Shown in pieces: positions 11,880 through 22,832 of a DNA stretch of 64,000 bases (positions within the stretch are counted from its first letter, which is position 1; every line of letters begins with the position of its first letter). The DNA lies in contig NC_057924.1 of the NCBI RefSeq assembly GCF_018873765.1, positions 15,463,001 to 15,527,000 on the forward strand, read 5' to 3'. Made by a program: the position numbers and the translations under genes. The DNA comes from Telopea speciosissima. Lineage: Eukaryota > Streptophyta > Magnoliopsida > Proteales > Proteaceae. The notes beneath the pieces were generated by a model. It saw only the letters and a list, made by a program, of their open reading frames with translations. It ran no database searches and had not been told where the DNA came from.

Positions 11880-12390
11880 AGAATGAGTCACCTTAGGACC
11901 AAGATGGACACGAAACCCACACAAAGAATAAAAAGTGTGGGTCTCCCATCACCAACACTAGCCTTCTAGCCTATGCCAGTGGTACTGCTCATTGTATGAT
12001 CATGTCGGTCGATATGTACGACATCGGTTCCCAAAGATGGGAGGAGTGTGAGCTAATGCCGGTCTTGCTCAAGAACACCGCCACCTGCACCATGCTCTCC
12101 ACCACTATCGCCATCGACAACAAACAATGGGAAAACGCTAGGCTTTGTCTGCCAGGCCAGTGTCTGGGAACATGGGGACTAGACATGCTATCAATCATCA
12201 TCTTTAGAAAACATATGGTTTTGTCTGTCATGTGGTTCATGCCCATCCCTCTTGTTTGTTGTATTCACATGGATATATGTCCGGTGTCTAGTTGTAATGT
12301 AAGCTATGTCTACAACTTTTTCTCTAGGGAAGTTGTTGGGGCTTACCCATACCCTAGCCTAGAAAACCCTCTTAATTGCATATAAGACAG
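11880..12390 (+). pseudogene. Possible F-box/kelch-like protein remnant
   Basis: A frame from 11996 reads 'VDMYDIGSQRWEECELMP' followed by 'NTATCTMLSTTIA', reminiscent of a kelch blade (hydrophobic-Y-D then W-x-x-C-x-x-MP) in plant F-box/kelch proteins. F-box proteins recruit substrates to SCF ubiquitin ligases. Only about one blade is seen, with no F-box and no second blade, so this is at best a decayed fragment. Confidence 0.25.
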
Positions 12391-12430
12391 AATGGTCATA
12401 TTCCACTCCTTGATTTAGTATACTTTGTAC

Positions 12431-12972
12431 TAGGGCTACAACAAGGTCGAGTTGGGCCGGGCTTTTTAAAACCCTAGTCCAACCTTGAGTCCCCTTAGCT
12501 GGGCCCAGGCCTACCCTGACCCTGACCCTGACCCTGCTGCAATAAACAAATTATTAATTAAAATAGCTAAATGTTTATATAGCAACACAATAAAGGGACA
12601 TATTCACATTAATCTGGTTATTTTATTATGTTTCTTTTTTCTTGGTACAATGGTAGGCCTCATTTTAAATAATTATATTCCTTGATCACATGTATCATAA
12701 CTTCTATTTTTTGATCAGTAAAGAATTTTCTTCACGGAGTACAACCCAGAAATGATATATGCTTTAGTGAACCATAGAACACATACTAGAAACAAAATCA
12801 GGGTTGAGCTGAGCCCGAGGTCTCAACCCTAACCCGGCCTGACCCTGACTTAGGGCTAAGAATTTCTATCCCTAACCTGCCCTCAGGGCCAGAAATCTTT
12901 AGCCCAGGCCCTGTTCGGGCTCAGGGCGGGCCAGGGCAGGTTTGGGCCAACAGGGCCAAACTTGCAGCCCTA
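12431..12972. mobile_element. hAT-type non-autonomous element, 542 bp
   Basis: The ends are TAGGGCTACAA and the complementary TTGCAGCCCTA. The flanking 8-bp direct repeats are CTTTGTAC (12423-12430) and CTTCGTAC (12973-12980), one mismatch. The termini carry alternating 'gggccgggc' and 'gaccctgaccctg' GC-rich repeats typical of this family, with an AT-rich core. It interrupts the inverted copy of unit X. A second copy of the family is cut by the window end at 63855-64000. Confidence 0.82.
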
Positions 12973-13059
12973 CTTCGTACCCAAACCTTGTGTATCTCAT
13001 TCATTCTATCCGAATGAAATTTTATTTACCAAAAACAAAAAAAAAAAAGGTTTAGCCTT

Positions 13060-14040
13060 TCTACTCAAAACCAAGTTTAGCCTTAGTCCAGGTTTTGACT
13101 TGGACCAAGCCCAAACCCCAGGTTTCAGTCCAAGTCAATTGAAGTAAATTGGCTTTCACCTAGTTGACCAACCAATCGCCAACATCGGCCATACTGCATT
13201 GTGTGTTGGTATTTTCTCTTTCAACGTCAATTTCTGGGTAGTTGCAAAAGTTAGGACTTTTGAGTCCATAGCTTCCAATGCCTGGATAAGCCTTAAATGC
13301 TATTGTCAACCTAAGGATCGTAATGGAAGCTACCAATTGAGTTGTAATCCTCTATAAAACCTGGATCTTTTTTTGGTAGATAGAGATTCATTCTGAAAAA
13401 TGACGAGATGCACAAGGTTTGAATACAAAGTACCACAAACCAAGGAGTGGAATATGACCATATTGCCTTACATGCCAAAGACAGGGTCTTCCTGGCTAGG
13501 GGATGGGCACAATCATTGGATTCTCTAGAGATGAAGTTGTAGGCACAACTTACAAGATAAAATAATACATTAAATATATCATTGGGTGGAGAAGAAACCA
13601 CCAATGGAGGTGTGGCAGACAAAGTCCTATACATGCCTACTTTGATGTCTAACATCTTGTCTGGTCTCAAAGTTCCAAACTCCGTATGTGTCACTTATAC
13701 CGAACTAGCAAGTTGGATTGGCCTAGAGATTCTTTGGCTTTCCATTCTAACTCCTCTTTCAACCCTGGAAACTTGGCCAATGTTCGTTCCAATCTCCAAC
13801 CCATGAAGATGGGGAGAGTTGAGGGTAGAAGATCCAACGATGTAGGCAAGTTTCTCTAAGAGAAAGGGAACAATAATGGTTAGATGTACTTCTAACGTAG
13901 ACTCTTCATTGTCACGTAGAGTTACAAAAAGAGTAGAATTGTAACCGTTGACCACTATGGGAGAGTGATGAGCATTCTCAGTAGCCTCTTGATGAGCAAT
14001 ATTAATATACATTTGAGGAGCTTTAAAAGCCATAACCAAC
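13060..14040. repeat. Duplicated unit X, copy 2
   Basis: This is the direct repeat of 10790-11830; by eye the 13580-13810 part is nearly collinear with 11360-11590. No convincing gene was found in it. Confidence 0.7.
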
Positions 14041-15805
14041 GAAAGATAAGGAGAAGATGTAGTTACATGAAACTGAACTCCTTCATTCCTAAGTTGAGTT
14101 GCATGAAATGTGGAGAAGAAAACGGATGTTGCTTGTCAGAATTGATGGGCATTGAATTGTGTAATTGCTTGGCAAGTAAATGGAATTAATGAGCATTGAA
14201 TTGATGGACCGTTACTCAAAATAGTCAGTTGAGTTGACTAAAATGAAACGTTCGCTGCCCCTAATCTGCCAAGTCTCTCTCCAATCGACTAAGGTTCACC
14301 CATGTCATTTCTTCTTCCTATTTGTCGGCAAGAAATGGTCAGATGTGGCCGACTGTGGGGTGGGCATTTGAACTTCAACAAAGGACTCACTTATAGTAAT
14401 AACATTGGTAGCATGAAGGAGTATACCTTAATTTTTTTTCCATTAACGAGCCATAAATACCTTAACACACACACAACTCTCTTTCTCTCTCTCTCTCTCT
14501 CATCTATAAGTTGCATAAAATCATTATTTTTGTCAACTTCTCATTTTGATATATATGCTACAAAAGAACTCCTAGGTTGCTACAAACAGGGAAGAGGTAT
14601 TAGGATATCTATTTAAAACATAATATTAGATAAATATTTGAAATTCATAATTAAAGATATTTTAGTAATATACATCTTAAGTAAAATGATTCATAATTTT
14701 TTCAAGTCACTAGTTAATTATGGTCATGTCCCTCCATTTTAACAATATTACATAACAATCCTCAAGGCATGGTAATGATTATTATCACCACCCTAAATTG
14801 TCGTAATTCTACATACAAAGAATCCATATCATTGATTGGACCACTAAAAATATTGCAAAAACAATTATAAATAAATATTGATTAATATTTTTAGAAATCT
14901 TTTCTAAATTATATATAAACATGTAGTCTGATTTGAATTTCTTCAAATTATCCACACACATTCTCTTTGATATTTTTGGTTACAAGAAGTGGATGTAGTG
15001 TTGAGCATCTCTTTTGTGAATAGCTTGACACTATGACTCCATTGCACCGATATCTAGTCTGAGAAACATCAATCGTTGTTTCACCAAAACCCATAATGCC
15101 TAATTGCTAAGCTACTAATGAGAATCTTGTTCCTCAAACATCTGCAAGCATTCCATTCAAAATTTTCAAGTGATCCCCGGTCCAATGTACACGCATATTC
15201 ACACTTGTGCCTTAGAATTGTCATTCTAGAGATCATAAAGTGTGACGCCTGTATGAATGAAATACCCAATTCTATCCCTAATCATGAACAACTTTAGATA
15301 AAAACCTATAGACAACCATCACGCATTAATTAATATCATGCATAACAAAATGAATTAAACACTTTAATTATTGGATTTGATAGATACTACATTTCAAACA
15401 TCTTTTGCCCTCTCATTAGTGCGGTTTCTCACTCTTTGAGCCGCCAGGGGAGGATATGCTAACATCCTATCTCTATCTCTTTCCTCTTCACATGAAATTA
15501 CCTTATTGTCCTTTCATGAACGAAACCACTCCGTCTCACTTCTTTGGCATGCTCCTTATACCACTTGCTACAAGAACCTCTCCCAAAAAAACAATTACAC
15601 ATGAAAGTTTTCACAGTTTTTTTTACCCAAATCAACTTTGTACATTCTTGTGAGATACAAATAATTTCTCGTCTTTCTAGTTTACATCCCTCTACCTATT
15701 CTACCAGATATTCAGATTTCAATAAAAAGTCACAAAATTTTTTCTAGAGGCCCAATTTCCCAAAAAAAGGGAACAGGAAAAAAGAAAATAGATAATTCTA
15801 CTCCC
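14040..15805. other. Gene-poor spacer downstream of the LEC2-like gene
   Basis: AT-rich sequence with a CT microsatellite near 14480-14500. I recognise no gene. A partial MITE-like sequence resembling the 7337-7486 family may lie near 15430-15530. Confidence 0.4.
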
Positions 15806-15814
15806 ATTTCATTT

Positions 15815-15990
15815 GGAAAATTATCTCCTCCAGGTCCGTTTCCGTCCAGTTCCCCAATGCCTCTAATAAGGGGGCAGTGGACTCCATCCGGGCAAAGTGT
15901 TCTGGCAGGAATAGGGTGACCATTAGGCCTCCCCTTGTTAGAGGCACTGAGGAACTGGGCGAACAAGAAACTGGAGGGGATAAAGATCCC
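15815..15990. mobile_element. Mutator-type MITE, 176 bp, immediately 3' of the LEC2-like stop codon
   Basis: Inverted ends: the left runs GGAAAATTATCTCCTCCAG and the reverse complement of the right runs GGGATCTTTATCCCCTCCAG, with further pairing inwards through 'cagttcc..a.tgcctctaa'. Nine-base direct repeats ATTTCATTT lie at 15806-15814 and 15991-15999. The right repeat contains the TGA stop of the LEC2-like gene (complement of 15994-15996), so insertion occurred at the stop without changing the protein. Related sequence is at 26358-26534. Confidence 0.85.
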
Positions 15991-15993
15991 ATT

Positions 15994-18900
15994 TCATTTG
16001 TCCAGGGCTCTATTTCCCTTGTTAGTCTTTTCGACTTCGTCTATGTTCATAAGGTAATCGTCGTACAGAGAGCCAAAGTTGGGGAGCATATCAAGTTCGT
16101 CGAAGACACTGTCATCGAAGTCGGTGAAGTGCGAACTAGAAGCGCGTATAACTTCTTGTTGTACTCCTTGTCTTACAGTTAAAGTACTGTCATTGAACAA
16201 TGAGGGCTCTTCCAACCCCAGTGCTGGCGGTGGTGGTGGTGGCGGCGGCGGCTGTGGTTGGGCAGTAGAAGGAGCTGCACCAGTAGAATCCGACGACAAA
16301 CACTCTACTACAGTACTACTACCACTACTTCGAGTTTGAGACATGTAATAGAATATTTGTTGTTGTATTTGTTGTTGATATCTTTGTTGTTGTTGTTGGT
16401 ATTGTTGTTGTAGTTGTTGTAGTTGTTGTAGAAGTGGTGCATAGTATAGAGGTCGGCTCGTTGGAAACCTGGGCCTTACAGCAGGTTTGGGCTCTGCCTT
16501 CTTTCCTAGGATGAACTGCACATACACAGCCAAACAGTTAAAATCTGAAACACTACCCTTATTGGCCCTACACATGTGGAAGATAACGAGTTCGGGTTCA
16601 CGTATGAGAATCATCTCGTACCATCTCATACGCTCCTGAACCGACGAGATGAAATCCACAAGGTGAGGTCCACAAATTGGATTCCATCTCGTCAGCTCAA
16701 CGGCGTATGAGATGGTTGTTGTACTTGCACCTCAAGTACCGAGGTGCATGCAAAGAAAAGCTTCAGTCACAACCAATAGTCTAAGTGTTAGAAATAAAAA
16801 AAAAAAGAACGTAGCCAGTACTCAAGGCTCCCGCCATTGTGGGGTCTAGGAAAGGTCATAATGTATGCAAAGACCCCACAGTCGAAAGTGTTAGAAATGA
16901 AATCAAGAAAAAAGGAGCAAATATTTTATTGAAACTATTAATTTCTTGAAGTTTTTGATCTAATAAATTCAGGAATCTTGGTACAAGTGATAAATTTCAT
17001 TTATTATTACTATTTTAATAACTAAAATAGTAAACTCAATCAATTAATTCCTTAAACCTCCTCTTTTTTTTTTTTCAAAAAAACTTATAGATAAGTAATG
17101 AATAGATTTTTTTTTTTTTGGTAAATAAGTAATGAATAGATCGATCTCCATAAATATTGACTGAGATTAAGATATGGATGTCAAACCCAAAATCAAACCG
17201 GTTAAACCAATGAAATCTGACTAAAAAGTCTGAATCAAATCCAACCGATCTCCTATTAGGCTAATTTCGATTTGGGTATTATGAAACCGACTGAAAATCG
17301 AACCTTACTGAACCCAAATCGAACTAAGCCTGTTATCAAACCGATAATAACCACATAAAAAAAACCAAAATAAACCAAACCCAAATCGAAATCAACTGAA
17401 ACCGAATATTTCCTTATTGGGCCAGCTTCGGTTTCACCCATTTTCAACTAAAATCCGTTCCGCTCAACCTGATCAAAATTGGACCGAACCAACCATTGAA
17501 ATAAGGAGTTTCTACGGTTGCATAGTACAGCCCAAGCACGCACTTTGTCGGATCAGGATCGTCTACGGCCTGCTGCCCATAGCAGCCTCTTAATGAGGCG
17601 TGGCATAATGATCACCTTACCCCTACTCGGGCAAGACACTCGGGTAAAGATAAAACGATCATTGCACCGCGCCTCATTAGGAGGCTGCTACGGCTACTAC
17701 GGGCAGGCACGCCTAGACGATCCAAATTTCACTTTGTCTAAATTACAAGGTAACGCTCATGCCCAGAGCAGGCCAGGCGTCACCCCACACGTATCCGTAT
17801 CCGTTTGGTTCAGTCGTTTTTTGTCTTCTATAGCCAGAAAAAACCTCTTTTCCCTAACAGCTTAAGAAACCTAAATTTGGCATTTACCAAGGCAAAAGGG
17901 GTATTACAGTAATTCCAATCAAAAGCTCACCAGCTCCTTGCTTTCATCCTCTTCATACACCATGATTGAATCTCCAGCTTGAAGGCTTTTCTGCTTCACA
18001 AAATCCCCTGCTCAAGTATTGAAACTCTATATTTTCAGAACTTAAACCCTAAAAAGAACAATAAACACAAGACCAGATTCATCTATTCAGATTTGATTAC
18101 CTGTATTTTCTAGTAAATACATTCTACTATTATTGTTTGGCCAAAACCTGCATTATTTACAGAGACAAACTTGCTTTAGAATGGGCAAAGTTTCATGTTT
18201 TAAATTGAAGAGAAATGGAAGAAAATGAAGAAACCTACCTGTATCTCATGCACCAGACTGTGGTGGAGGAGACATCTCTTACTGCAATTTGGATCCCTTC
18301 TTTCACTGTAAGGATCGGGAGATGTGCTTCTGCATCCTTCTGTTCATGTTCAAAGTTGGAATTTTCGTTAGCAGGAATTATACAAACACCAATATCAATA
18401 AATCATGTTGGAAAAAAGACAAGAGACACAGGACATGAAAACCATAAAAAAAGTTTAAAAAAAATTGAAAATGGGAATATGGGTTTTGATTTGTTTACGA
18501 AAATCGAGAAAGTAAGGAAGGTGTTTGTTATTATTGGTCAGTCAGAAGTACGACTCTGTCGAAGCAAGCTCTGTGAATGGAGGAAACAGGAGAAAAAGGA
18601 AAGGAAACCCGTAAAGTAGAGAACGATTGCAGAGTAATGAACACAACACCAAACCTTTGGGAGAACGATTCTTCCCAGGGAACCAACATCGCTGTTTTTC
18701 AATTCTTTCTGAAACAAGAATCTCAGTGTCTACAAAAAGAGAAAAAAATGAAACAAAAAGAAAAAGCAGAGTCAGTCAAACGATTCAGAACTTCAAAACT
18801 CAAAAAACACAACAAAACAGAGATAAGAAAGAAACCCACCTTGTTATCAGATGTTGTAATGGTTTTGGTATCTTCACCGTCGATGTTGTTAGCATCGTTG

Positions 18901-19292
18901 GGTGTAGCAGTAGCAGGGAAAGTTTGTGAAGAGGAAGAAGAAGATAAAGAGCCCGAAGAACCCATTCTCCTTGCTATTCTTCTTTTACTCCTCGCTGCCT
19001 TCGTTATTGAAGAAGGCCATCTGATAAGTTGCTGATGAAGTTTTGATCTCGATAATGGTGAGAACAGCTCCTGAGGATAAGAAGTCCCCACCCCTGTATC
19101 CAGCATTCTCTCGAACCCATCAGATTCTTCCATTCCCAAAGGGTTCACCGGAAACATAGACGAATCAATGTAATCAGAAGGAAACCCAAATTGGAGAAAC
19201 TGGGTTTCTTCTTCTACTTGATTCTGTAGAATCCGATGATCCTCGGAAAAACCAGGGGTGGTTGTGTTTAGTTTTGGGATATTCTGATCCAT
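15994..19292 (-). CDS. LEC2: LEC2-like B3-domain transcription factor (AFL family), six exons, 424 aa
   Basis: Exons (minus strand): 18840-19292, 18655-18729, 18239-18339, 18101-18147, 17931-18007 and 15994-16515. All introns begin GT and end AG, phases agree and no stop interrupts. Exons 2-5 encode one complete B3 DNA-binding domain: LRFLFQKELKNSDVGSLGR, KDAEAHLPILTVKEG, FWPNNNSRMYLLENTG, then GDFVKQKSLQAGDS and VYEEDESKEL. AFL proteins (LEC2, FUS3, ABI3) bind RY (CATGCA) elements and switch on embryo maturation genes in the nucleus. The FVKQ and YEEDESK segments and the basic TKAARSKRRIARR stretch before the B3 favour LEC2 over FUS3. Exon 6 has a glutamine-rich run, a proline run and an acidic C-terminus fitting transactivation. 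I chose the ATG at 19292 (MDQNIPKLN) because the broken copy at 40110 starts at the same place; an in-frame ATG at 19634 would add 114 low-complexity residues. Intron 5 (16516-17930) holds two fold-back elements. Confidence 0.9.
16358..16431 (-). repeat. CAA/CAG coding repeat (polyglutamine) in LEC2-like exon 6
   Basis: On the coding strand, mostly CAA with some CAG encode an interrupted glutamine run of about 25 residues. A TTG/TTGTAG-type tract at the same place survives in pseudogene copy C near 36940-36990. Such tracts are length-variable. Confidence 0.85.
16621..16715. repeat. Short hairpin in LEC2-like intron 5
   Basis: 37-base arms (16621-16657 and 16679-16715) with a 21-base loop. 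The left arm starts CCATCTCATACGC; the reverse complement of the right arm starts identically and both include GACGAGATG. It is probably a small fold-back element, about 105 bases into intron 5 from exon 6. Confidence 0.8.
17550..17729. mobile_element. Mutator-type MITE, 180 bp, in LEC2-like intron 5
   Basis: Inner inverted sequences 'GGATCGTCTA' and 'TAGACGATCC' continue into pairing 'gcagcctc.taatgaggcg'. Nine-base direct repeats CACTTTGTC flank at 17541-17549 and 17730-17738. The outermost six bases are not complementary, so the exact termini are less certain than the duplication. Sequence just beside it (17165-17500) is a diverged repeat also present in the pseudogene copy at 37117-37570. 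Confidence 0.82.
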
Positions 19293-20926
19293 GGTGAGAC
19301 GAGGAAGAGGAGAAAGGCTCTGGTGGTGGGATGGGAAGAAGCCATTGGAGGTAATATTGGTGTGGAAGACAATGGAAAAGAGAAGATGACCAGTGGAGGA
19401 AGAACAAGTGGAAGCAAGAGAAGGAAAATTGTCAGGAGTTGCAGAGGAGTTGGGTGAAGGAAAGTATGAGGGAGAAAGAGAGAGAAAGAGTAGAGGCGGG
19501 GAAAAAGAGTAGTGGTGGCGACGCCCAACGGGGTTGGGTTTGGTGACAGATGGGCGGTGAATGCTGATATCGGGATACCCATCTGACCAATCCTTGCCTG
19601 CACGGAACACCATGTCCATGGTGCTTCCATACATTTATGGCCCCTGGCCCCATGTCATGCCCTCCTCCTTCAGTTCCTCTTTCTCCCTTTCCTCTCCTTT
19701 CACAGGCTTTCAACTCACATGCCAATGCCATTCCATGCCCATCACCATGAAGTCCATCAATCTGGGTTTTCCAGCTCAAGCTCACAAGGGTGGGTGCCTT
19801 ACTGAGTTGAGTTGGATTGATCAGATCTAGCTGATTTGAAATGCCAGAACAGTGACCAGGTACAAGATTGGGGATGTCTCGTATTCTGATTCAATTCTAA
19901 TTTGTATTGTCTTGGAATCAGATGGGAATTGGTCAGATTGGACTCAGCTTAACTCAGTCTGACTCAATACTATAGAGTCAGGGTTCCAACTCCGATTCAG
20001 GTTTTTAAACCATGATATTGAGGCCATCTTTCTTGCTTAATTTATGGGACTCCATCCTCTTTTCTCCTCTTATAACCCTACATTAATGCTTTTAATCAGA
20101 AAGAGGAAGAAAAAAAAAAACTGAATAATGTTTCAATGAGAATCACATAGCTAATATATATTGAGAAAATAATGCTATCTTCTAAATTGTTTTAGCAGCA
20201 AAAGTTAGAGAAAGGGTTCTTGAGCAAGCTGTTTAGGATAGCAAATCAATAAGATGCATCGGAACAATTTCATATTTAGAGAACAACAATGTCATTTCAT
20301 GTGAGGAGAAGAGAGGCAGAGAGAGAGAGGGGTACCCCTTGCGGTTCAGAGAACCTTTTGCTGAGAAGTTATTATCTTGCATAATTTCTACCCAAACAAA
20401 AAAATTTATTTTGCACAATAACATAGGGAAATTTTTGTTAGCCCCTTAAACTATATTTATCCCAACTCCCCTATATAACACTTCTTTTCTAATTCTCCCA
20501 ATAAAACAAACTTTCACTTTTTCTAAGATGACCTATCTACAATTGCATATTATTAATGATATATTAATCCTTCAATACTACATGTTTAACATCCACATGT
20601 ACACCCTAAATCTATCATATGGTATCCAATTTGTCATTAAATTAGTGGACTGATTAAAGCATCAAATAGTAATAATACATATTCTGACCTCTCTGTGAAA
20701 GTAGGGGTAAGGCTGCATACATTATGACCCTCCCCAGTCCTCGCAACGACGAAACCTTGTGCATTGGGTACACCCTTTTTTTTTTTTTATATAAAAAATA
20801 TGCTATAAAATTAATCAATCTGTACAACGTATATAAAATGTTATACCTTGTTAGATTAAGGAGGGCTTTGTGGATGATAGAATAAAATAAAATATACACA
20901 CTAAAGGAATAATATAAAATTAATAA
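19293..20926. other. 5' flank of the LEC2-like gene
   Basis: On the gene's strand the 340 bases upstream of the chosen ATG are very CT-rich, like a 5' UTR. A TATA-like 'ccataaatg' lies near 19634-19642, upstream of that tract. No further gene was recognised up to the Pack-MULE. Confidence 0.4.
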
Positions 20927-22668
20927 GGGAAAATTACACTACCACCTTTGAGGTTTGTATTAAATACAGAGCGACCCCCTGTGTTTTGAAATTATACAAC
21001 CACACCCCCTGAGTGGACGGTGAGTGGATGGTGTTAATATATTTTAAATACCAATTTTGCCCTCTTCTAATATCTTGTTAATACTCAGTGGGAAATTCCA
21101 AATTTGTCCTCTTCTAAGATTATAAACCAAAACCTTTTGCAAGACAAACCCTTTTTACTAGAAAGGGAAACAGCCACCACTGAGATAATTTTCCGTGAGT
21201 GAGCGAGGGTAAGAGTGAAAGTGAGAAGGAGAAAACATGGGTAGTCTTTGGTTCGCTTTCTTCCTCTGCCTACAACTACCACCCTTACTTGGAAACCCTC
21301 GACCTGGCTGACAATTCTTTGTCTGGTTCCCTACCGACCTCTCTTTCCAACCTCATGCGTCTCCCCCGTCTCGCTCTCTTGGGAAACTCCTTCTTACGCA
21401 AGATTCCCACTTCGATTGGCTCTCTCTCTGCTCTAGAGGAGCTCTTTCTCGACTGGAACCAGCTTTGGGCCCAATCCCCGCTAGCTTCAAGGGCCTGGCT
21501 AGCCTCAAGAGGCTGGAGCTCCAAGGGAACAGGCTCTCCGACGAGTTACCCGATCGGAGTTCTCTCAAGAACCTTAGTTTCTTGGATGCGAGCGACAATG
21601 TGATCTCCGGGGGAGCTCTGGTCGATTTGCCCAGTTCCCTGGTTGAGATTGCCATGAGGAAAACAGTCCGGAAGAGAATCTCCTGGAGAAAATCAAAATC
21701 AGGGATTTGGGGTTTCAGCACATGATGGATCGCACTCCACCATCTCTACGACACCTTATAGAGAGGAAAGAAGATAGAAGCAGCGACGAAACAATCAAGA
21801 AAGAAAACTTCCTTGTTTTTTGTGTCAAGGTCCTTATCAGTTGTTGTGCCCTTTCTCCATTCCTTGAAAATTCGTCCATCTCCCATGTTCCTTACATCAT
21901 CCATCTTTGAAAAACAAAAGTCGCTTGGCAAAATTTCAGGTTTCTTGATATATATAGTTTGATACTGTTACGATCTTACTCATAAAACTGAAACCAGTGA
22001 GATTACTCTCCAAATCCCTTACATAGAGACAGAGAGATTTTGAGGGAATAACAGAGACGAAACTTCAATATGTTTTCTTGTTCTTAGAAGTAGTCCTGTT
22101 TCTCTCAATTGGAGATGCAAATTCAGTTTCAGTTGCCTCCATCATTGCCTCCAAATTCAGTCTCAGCTTTGACATTCATGCTGATAATGTCGAAGCTGTC
22201 GGCCCTATCGTTGGAGAAGAACAAGTTCACAGTGAATGATGGGGGAAGCTGTCGACCCGATTATTGTAGCGTACTCTTGCAAGGAAGTTGGGGGTTGGGG
22301 AAGGAACAAAGGGAGAGGGAGGGGAGGGTGAGGATGGGGTGTGGTGGTGGTGGAGGTGTTAGTTTGCAGGGGGTGGGGTTGGGTTGCAGCAGGTGGTGGG
22401 GCCAGTGGGATGGTGATGGGGTGGGTCCCATTAAGTTTATTTCAAGGGTAAAATTGGAAAAAAGAAAAAAATTGAGCACTTAGGGGTATATTAGTTATTT
22501 TAAGTCATGAATTACCAACACCGTACCACTTAACGGGAATGATATAACGGATTGGGGCTGTCTGTAACAACTAACCAAACCTCAGAGGGTGTGGCTGTAT
22601 AATTTAGAAACACAGGGGGTCATTCTGTATTTAATACAAACCTTAGGGAGTGATAGTGTAATTTTCTC
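20927..22668 (+). mobile_element. Pack-MULE (Mutator-like element carrying leucine-rich-repeat gene pieces), 1742 bp
   Basis: Long terminal inverted repeats of about 88 bases: left begins GGGAAAATTACACTA and the reverse complement of the right begins GAGAAAATTACACTA; both continue through GGTTTGTATTAAATACAGA and GACCCCCTGTGTTT. Perfect 9-base target duplications AATTAATAA lie at 20918-20926 and 22669-22677, as for Mutator transposition. There is no transposase. The interior holds host-gene-like LRR sequence on the plus strand, the definition of a Pack-MULE. Confidence 0.9.
21268..21720 (+). pseudogene. Captured leucine-rich-repeat protein fragment, frameshifted
   Basis: The first frame reads LETLDLADNSLSGSLP and ALEELFLDWNQL, plant-type LRRs. 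After a frameshift near 21465 the second frame continues GPIPASFKGLASLKRLELQG, NLSFLDASDNVISG and LPSSLVEIAMR. This is the repeat spacing of plant extracellular LRR proteins such as receptor-like proteins. A further possible repeat (KLSALSLEKNKF) lies at 22185-22240 and could be a second captured exon. Signal peptide, membrane segment and kinase are all absent. It was probably acquired by the surrounding Mutator element. Confidence 0.85.
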
Positions 22669-22789
22669 AATTAATAATTATGCATTACGTAGTTAAATAA
22701 TCTTAATACGCAATTTGAAAAGCAGATTTAAAGGTGAAGTGAAAAACAAAAATAAATGAAAATGTGCCACTAAAGGGTAATTTAGAAAT

Positions 22790-22794
22790 TAGAA

Positions 22795-22825
<31 letters not shown>

Positions 22826-22832
22826 CACACAC
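22790..22832. repeat. Poly(A) plus (CA)n microsatellite
   Basis: A run of about 19 A followed by about 11 CA units. A separate AAT/TAA run lies at 23328-23346, just before R1 copy b. Confidence 0.9.

Noticed and set aside
15877-16339. Plus-strand open frames across 15877-16339 with a Gly-rich stretch
   Set aside because: They are shadows of LEC2-like exon 6; the Gly run is the complement of the proline run.
16516-16659. ATG at 16659 as the start of an independent 221-residue protein
   Set aside because: The first 48 codons are intron; a good acceptor at 16515/16516 and in-frame joining to the B3 exons show this is the last exon of the LEC2-like gene.
18215-19035. Plus-strand frames 18215-18619 and 18577-19035 as genes
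   Set aside because: They lie antisense to B3 exons and introns of the LEC2-like gene and have no domain of their own.
19293-19634. Upstream ATG at 19634 as LEC2-like start
   Set aside because: The added 114 residues are low-complexity from a CT-rich leader, and the pseudogene copy at 40110 begins at the downstream ATG. Not fully excluded.
22109-22483. Plus-strand frame of 124 codons in the Pack-MULE as a separate gene
   Set aside because: Gly-rich low-complexity second half; only a short LRR-like piece is plausible, kept as part of the captured sequence.
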